A stretch of DNA of 64,000 nucleotides from an uncultured Candidatus Poseidoniales archaeon (lineage in GTDB: Archaea; Thermoplasmatota; Poseidoniia; Poseidoniales; Poseidoniaceae). Location: the NCBI GenBank assembly GCA_902625885.1, contig CACODE010000007.1:1-64000 (forward strand), written 5' to 3'. Positions within the stretch are counted from its first letter, which is position 1. Each line of letters opens with the position of its first letter. The position numbers and the translations under genes are program-made. Below are positions 61,359 through 64,000 of the stretch, piece by piece. The notes below the pieces were generated by a model. It was given only the letters and a program-made list of their open reading frames with translations, was not told where the DNA came from and searched no databases.

Positions 61359-61973
61359 ATGGCCGCCGTGGCTTGGGATGTCTTGCTGGCCGCTGGCACG
61401 GTCTTTTCGCTCGGCGCCATTTCGCCCGGTCCAAGTTTGATGGTCGTCCTTCGCAACACCATGATCGGTGGACGTAAGCAGGGCGTGATGTGCGCCATCG
61501 GGCACGGCCTGGGTTTCGGCATCTATGCAGGCATGGCGGTGTTTGGCCTCATCGTTCTGCTGGAGGAAGCCCCCAACGTGTTCACGGCGCTGCAACTCGT
61601 CGGTTGTGCGCTGCTGGGTTGGTACGGCTGGTCGATGTGGCATGCGAAACACGATGCGTTGTTCAACGAAGATTTTGGTTCAAGCGCTCAAGGGTTCGTG
61701 GAAGGCTTTGCAATCGCCTTTTTCAACCCTAAAATCGCCTTGTTTCTGGTAGCGGCCCTGGCCCAAGTGCTTGAACCCGGCATGAACACCGTCTCGAAGG
61801 CGGCGGTGGGCATGTTGGGCATGACCATCGACATGGTCTGGTATTTGTTGGTGGCGCTGGTCCTCACGGGCACCTCCTGGTTGGACCGACTCAAGCACCG
61901 TGCTACACTCATTCACAGGCTCACCGCCGTGGTGTTGTGGGGGTTCGCCCTCAGCGTGTTGCTGACGCTTTGA
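61359..61973 (+). CDS. LysE/RhtB-family amino-acid exporter
   Basis: The 204-residue membrane protein has the family opening FSLGAISPGPSLMVVLRNTMIGGRKQG and six hydrophobic spans, including AIAFFNPKIALFLVAAL. LysE/RhtB proteins export amino acids such as lysine, threonine or homoserine, driven by the proton or sodium gradient. The length is normal. Stop codons of this gene and fpg are adjacent (61973/61974, convergent). Substrate cannot be told from the sequence. Confidence 0.85.
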   Translation: MAAVAWDVLLAAGTVFSLGAISPGPSLMVVLRNTMIGGRKQGVMCAIGHGLGFGIYAGMAVFGLIVLLEEAPNVFTALQLVGCALLGWYGWSMWHAKHDALFNEDFGSSAQGFVEGFAIAFFNPKIALFLVAALAQVLEPGMNTVSKAAVGMLGMTIDMVWYLLVALVLTGTSWLDRLKHRATLIHRLTAVVLWGFALSVLLTL

Positions 61974-62888
61974 CTAACGCTGGCATGACGAACAGAAAAA
62001 GGTCGAGCGGTTGCTCTGAACGATGCGCCGAACCACGCCACCGCAACCCGCTTTTTCGCAAGGAAGACCCTCTCGGCCGTAAACGGCAAACTGGTGAGCG
62101 AAATACCCCAAGGTCCCGTCCACGTTGGCAAAGTCGTTCAGGGTCGAACCACCGGCGCGTATGGCCTCGTTAATCACGTCCTTGATGTGGTCCACAAGGT
62201 CGTTCAAACGCTTCGTTGGCCGGCCGTTTTTTCGAACCAGACGACCCGCTTCGGTTCGTGGAGAGATGCCCGCTCTGTGCAACGATTCGCAAACGTAGAT
62301 GTTGCCCACACCAACCACGATTTTTTGATCGAGCAAAGCCAATTTTATGGAGGTCTTTCGCCCTTGAAGACGGATCGCAAGCGCCTCGGCGTCCCAAGGG
62401 TCAAACGGTTCCGGGCCGAGCGAGGCGAGCAATTTGTGAGACGCTTCCGCTTCGGAAGGAAACAGATCGATGATGCCAAAACGGCGAGGGTCAGTGTACA
62501 CAGCTCTTGAGCCGTCGGTGAACACGAATTCCAAATGGTCGTGCTTGCCTCCGTAGCCCGTTTGGTCGCCAAACGACGAAACGGGCACGCCTCCGTTGAC
62601 CGTTCTCAAGAGGGGCTTGGCGGCCGCCGATTCGGCACGGTCAAAAATGGTGTACCGACCGCTCATGCCGAGATGCGAAAGCAAGACGCGCCCGTCGCTC
62701 AAATCGATAAGCAAGTACTTTGCGCGGCGACGAATGCCAACAACGCTGGTGCCCGTGATGGAAACAAGGTCTTCTGGGAACGGGTACCGCAGGCCTTCCC
62801 GTCGAATCAAAACATCAGCGAAGGTTTTGTTCAGCGTCCCTTGAAGAAGGCCCTGACGAACCGTTTCAACCTCGGGGAGCTCGGGCAT
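61974..62888 (-). CDS. mutM: Formamidopyrimidine-DNA glycosylase (Fpg/MutM-type)
   Basis: It begins MPELPEVETVRQGL, with catalytic Pro2 and Glu3. LSHLGMSGRY, VGVGNIYVCESLHRAGISP and the C-terminal zinc finger (CEKAGC...FFCSSC) follow. The first zinc knuckle is C-x4-C rather than the usual C-x2-C. The enzyme removes oxidised purines such as 8-oxoguanine and cuts the abasic strand. Fpg is common in bacteria and uncommon in archaea, so lateral origin is likely. The start is three bases from the fibrillarin stop, so the genes are co-transcribed. Confidence 0.92.
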   Translation of the reverse strand: MPELPEVETVRQGLLQGTLNKTFADVLIRREGLRYPFPEDLVSITGTSVVGIRRRAKYLLIDLSDGRVLLSHLGMSGRYTIFDRAESAAAKPLLRTVNGGVPVSSFGDQTGYGGKHDHLEFVFTDGSRAVYTDPRRFGIIDLFPSEAEASHKLLASLGPEPFDPWDAEALAIRLQGRKTSIKLALLDQKIVVGVGNIYVCESLHRAGISPRTEAGRLVRKNGRPTKRLNDLVDHIKDVINEAIRAGGSTLNDFANVDGTLGYFAHQFAVYGREGLPCEKAGCGGVVRRIVQSNRSTFFCSSCQR

Positions 62889-62890
62889 GT

Positions 62891-63619
62891 CTACGCCTCC
62901 ATTTTTTCGACAACAAACAACCGGTGGTTGTCCTCATAGCCCGTCAATTCAATCACTTCAGGCACCGCATAACCCGCTTGCAAAAGGCGTTGCTCAACGC
63001 TGGAGAAGAGCGCCGCTTCGCCTTCACCGGTCCATCGCTCGCTGGCCGCCTTGAGCGAAAGCAGCCCCAAACCGCCGGGTTGAAGGAATCGCTGACACGC
63101 CGAGAGAAAGATCTCCACTTGGCCCGCTTGGGCCACGTCTTGAAACAACCAGGGCACCTTGGTGGGCAGAAGCACCCCCCATGCACCGTGTTGGCGTGCA
63201 TCGCCGAGCACCGGTACCAAGCCCGGTCGCTGCTTCGCCATGAAGGTCAGGTCGCGGAGGCAGCGAGGGGCAATGTCTACGCAGACAAGTCGTCCGCCAA
63301 ACCGATTGTTGTTGCCGCAGAGATGGTCGTAGAGGTGGCTGACCGACGTCCCATGGCCTGCACCCAAGTAGAGCACGGTGGTACCTTGCTCGGGAAGCAA
63401 CAAACCGGGGTCGTGCTTGCTACGCAACATGCCCGCAGCGAGTTTTGAGCGCGTTGGGTCCCAACGTCGGTGTTCCTTGCCTGAAAACTTGCGCAGCGAT
63501 TCACCGTACACGGCTTTGCCGGTCACCGCGTTTTGCGTCCACAATGTTCGACGCTCTAGCCGAACGGCCGGCGATAGGTGCCTGGGCCCGCGCTGACGAC
63601 GCTGTTTGCCCCCACCCAT
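62891..63619 (-). CDS. flpA: Fibrillarin-like rRNA/tRNA 2'-O-methyltransferase
   Basis: A 242-residue SAM methyltransferase of the archaeal fibrillarin type. Motif I reads VLYLGAGHGTSVSHLYDHL; then VCVDIAPRCLRDLTFMAKQRPGLVPVLGDAR, and VPWLFQDVAQAGQVEIFL. A substrate-binding N-terminal domain contains RTLWTQNAVTGKAVYGE. In archaea it works with Nop5 and L7Ae on C/D-box guide RNAs to methylate rRNA and tRNA riboses. It sits 12 bases downstream of nop5, the classic archaeal pairing. Confidence 0.92.
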   Translation of the reverse strand: MGGGKQRRQRGPRHLSPAVRLERRTLWTQNAVTGKAVYGESLRKFSGKEHRRWDPTRSKLAAGMLRSKHDPGLLLPEQGTTVLYLGAGHGTSVSHLYDHLCGNNNRFGGRLVCVDIAPRCLRDLTFMAKQRPGLVPVLGDARQHGAWGVLLPTKVPWLFQDVAQAGQVEIFLSACQRFLQPGGLGLLSLKAASERWTGEGEAALFSSVEQRLLQAGYAVPEVIELTGYEDNHRLFVVEKMEA

Positions 63620-63631
63620 GCCATCATCTCC

Positions 63632-64000
63632 TCAACGGCGCGAGGGAGGTTGCTTGTTGGCCTCGCGCAAGGCTTCCACGCGCTGTTCGACCTTTGCCAC
63701 ATCGTCTTCGCCCCACGCTTCGCCTTCAAAAGCGTCTATTTTGGCAGCGATGCTGATCTTCCCCGCAAGCATTCTCGCAATTTTTCCGCGTACCCATCGC
63801 GGCGAACGGCTGATCCACGGGTGCATGAAGATATGACCGTGCTTGGGTGAAGGTGCACCGGTCTTGAGGTGGTGGAAAAAGGCCTTCTCCGCACCGAGGA
63901 TTTGCACGGTACCCGAAGGCAAGCGGGCCAATCGGGCTCGCCCGTGAGCCTCCACGCACAAACGGGCTGCTAGCAGCGGACCGACGAGGGCTGATACGGA
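63632..64000 (-). CDS. Nop5/Nop56-58-family C/D box RNP core protein, 5' part beyond window
   Basis: The frame is open to the right edge, so the track's TTG start at 63961 is internal; reading back adds SVSALVGPLLAARL. The visible C-terminal third carries the conserved Nop domain: VQILGAEKAFFHHLKTGAPS, HGHIFMHPWIS and RGKIARMLAGKISIAAKIDAF, then a short charged tail. Nop5 bridges guide RNA, L7Ae and fibrillarin in the archaeal 2'-O-methylation complex. Its gene precedes flpA in one operon, with fpg as an unusual third member. Confidence 0.9.
   Translation of the reverse strand, partial: SVSALVGPLLAARLCVEAHGRARLARLPSGTVQILGAEKAFFHHLKTGAPSPKHGHIFMHPWISRSPRWVRGKIARMLAGKISIAAKIDAFEGEAWGEDDVAKVEQRVEALREANKQPPSRR

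Overview
The window looks like a chromosomal piece of a marine planktonic archaeon, most likely Marine Group II / Poseidoniales (Thermoplasmatota). That assignment is an inference. It rests on archaeal information-processing genes (NMD3, Csl4, fibrillarin plus Nop5, a METTL5-type rRNA methylase, a COG1031 radical SAM protein), two large thrombospondin-type-3-repeat surface proteins, lipobox proteins, a fused isobutyryl-CoA mutase, and archaeal TATA boxes about 27 bp ahead of several start codons.

Layout. 1-14.9 kb is a dense housekeeping block: NMD3 (5' cut), phosphoglucose/phosphomannose isomerase, an M23 peptidase, a multi-pass membrane protein, a GT2 glycosyltransferase, aspartate-semialdehyde dehydrogenase, an acidic-tailed unknown, a zinc-ribbon protein, a METTL5-like methylase, an unusual Csl4-RRM-RRM fusion, a COG1031 radical SAM protein, a SMUG1-type uracil glycosylase and an acyl-CoA synthetase. 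15-25.6 kb is a cell-envelope block: lipoproteins, small zinc-ribbon membrane proteins, a local duplication carrying an orphan gene tail, two TSP3-repeat proteins and an ABC-F ATPase. 25.7-30.4 kb holds IcmF and a membrane protein bracketed by a 50-bp direct repeat of the icmF 3' end.

30.4-50.9 kb is a defence island, visibly AT-rich from about 32.1 kb. It holds a beta-class DNA methylase with a nuclease-like neighbour; a C5 methylase; a leftward operon encoding a DrmA-DrmB fusion (1703 aa), a single-HKD PLD nuclease (DrmC/DpdK-like), a RecQ/DpdF-like helicase and a DUF262 protein; a rightward pair (unknown 167 aa and DGQHR/DndB-like) sharing a palindromic TATA box with that operon; then a second C5 methylase divergent from McrB and McrC. 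I read the centre as a DISARM-like system of unusual composition and the right end as an LlaJI/BsuMI-like methylase plus McrBC-type restriction unit.

50.9-64 kb returns to GC-rich DNA: a GIY-YIG protein, small zinc-finger and membrane proteins, a tRNA-like remnant, a four-gene operon of unrecognised genes (one C39-peptidase-like) lying 3' of two tandem tRNA-Arg genes, a possible 20-residue basic peptide gene, a CD36-like membrane protein, a PPP-family phosphatase, a LysE-type exporter, Fpg, fibrillarin and the 3' part of Nop5. Protein families were assigned by reading motifs, not by database search.
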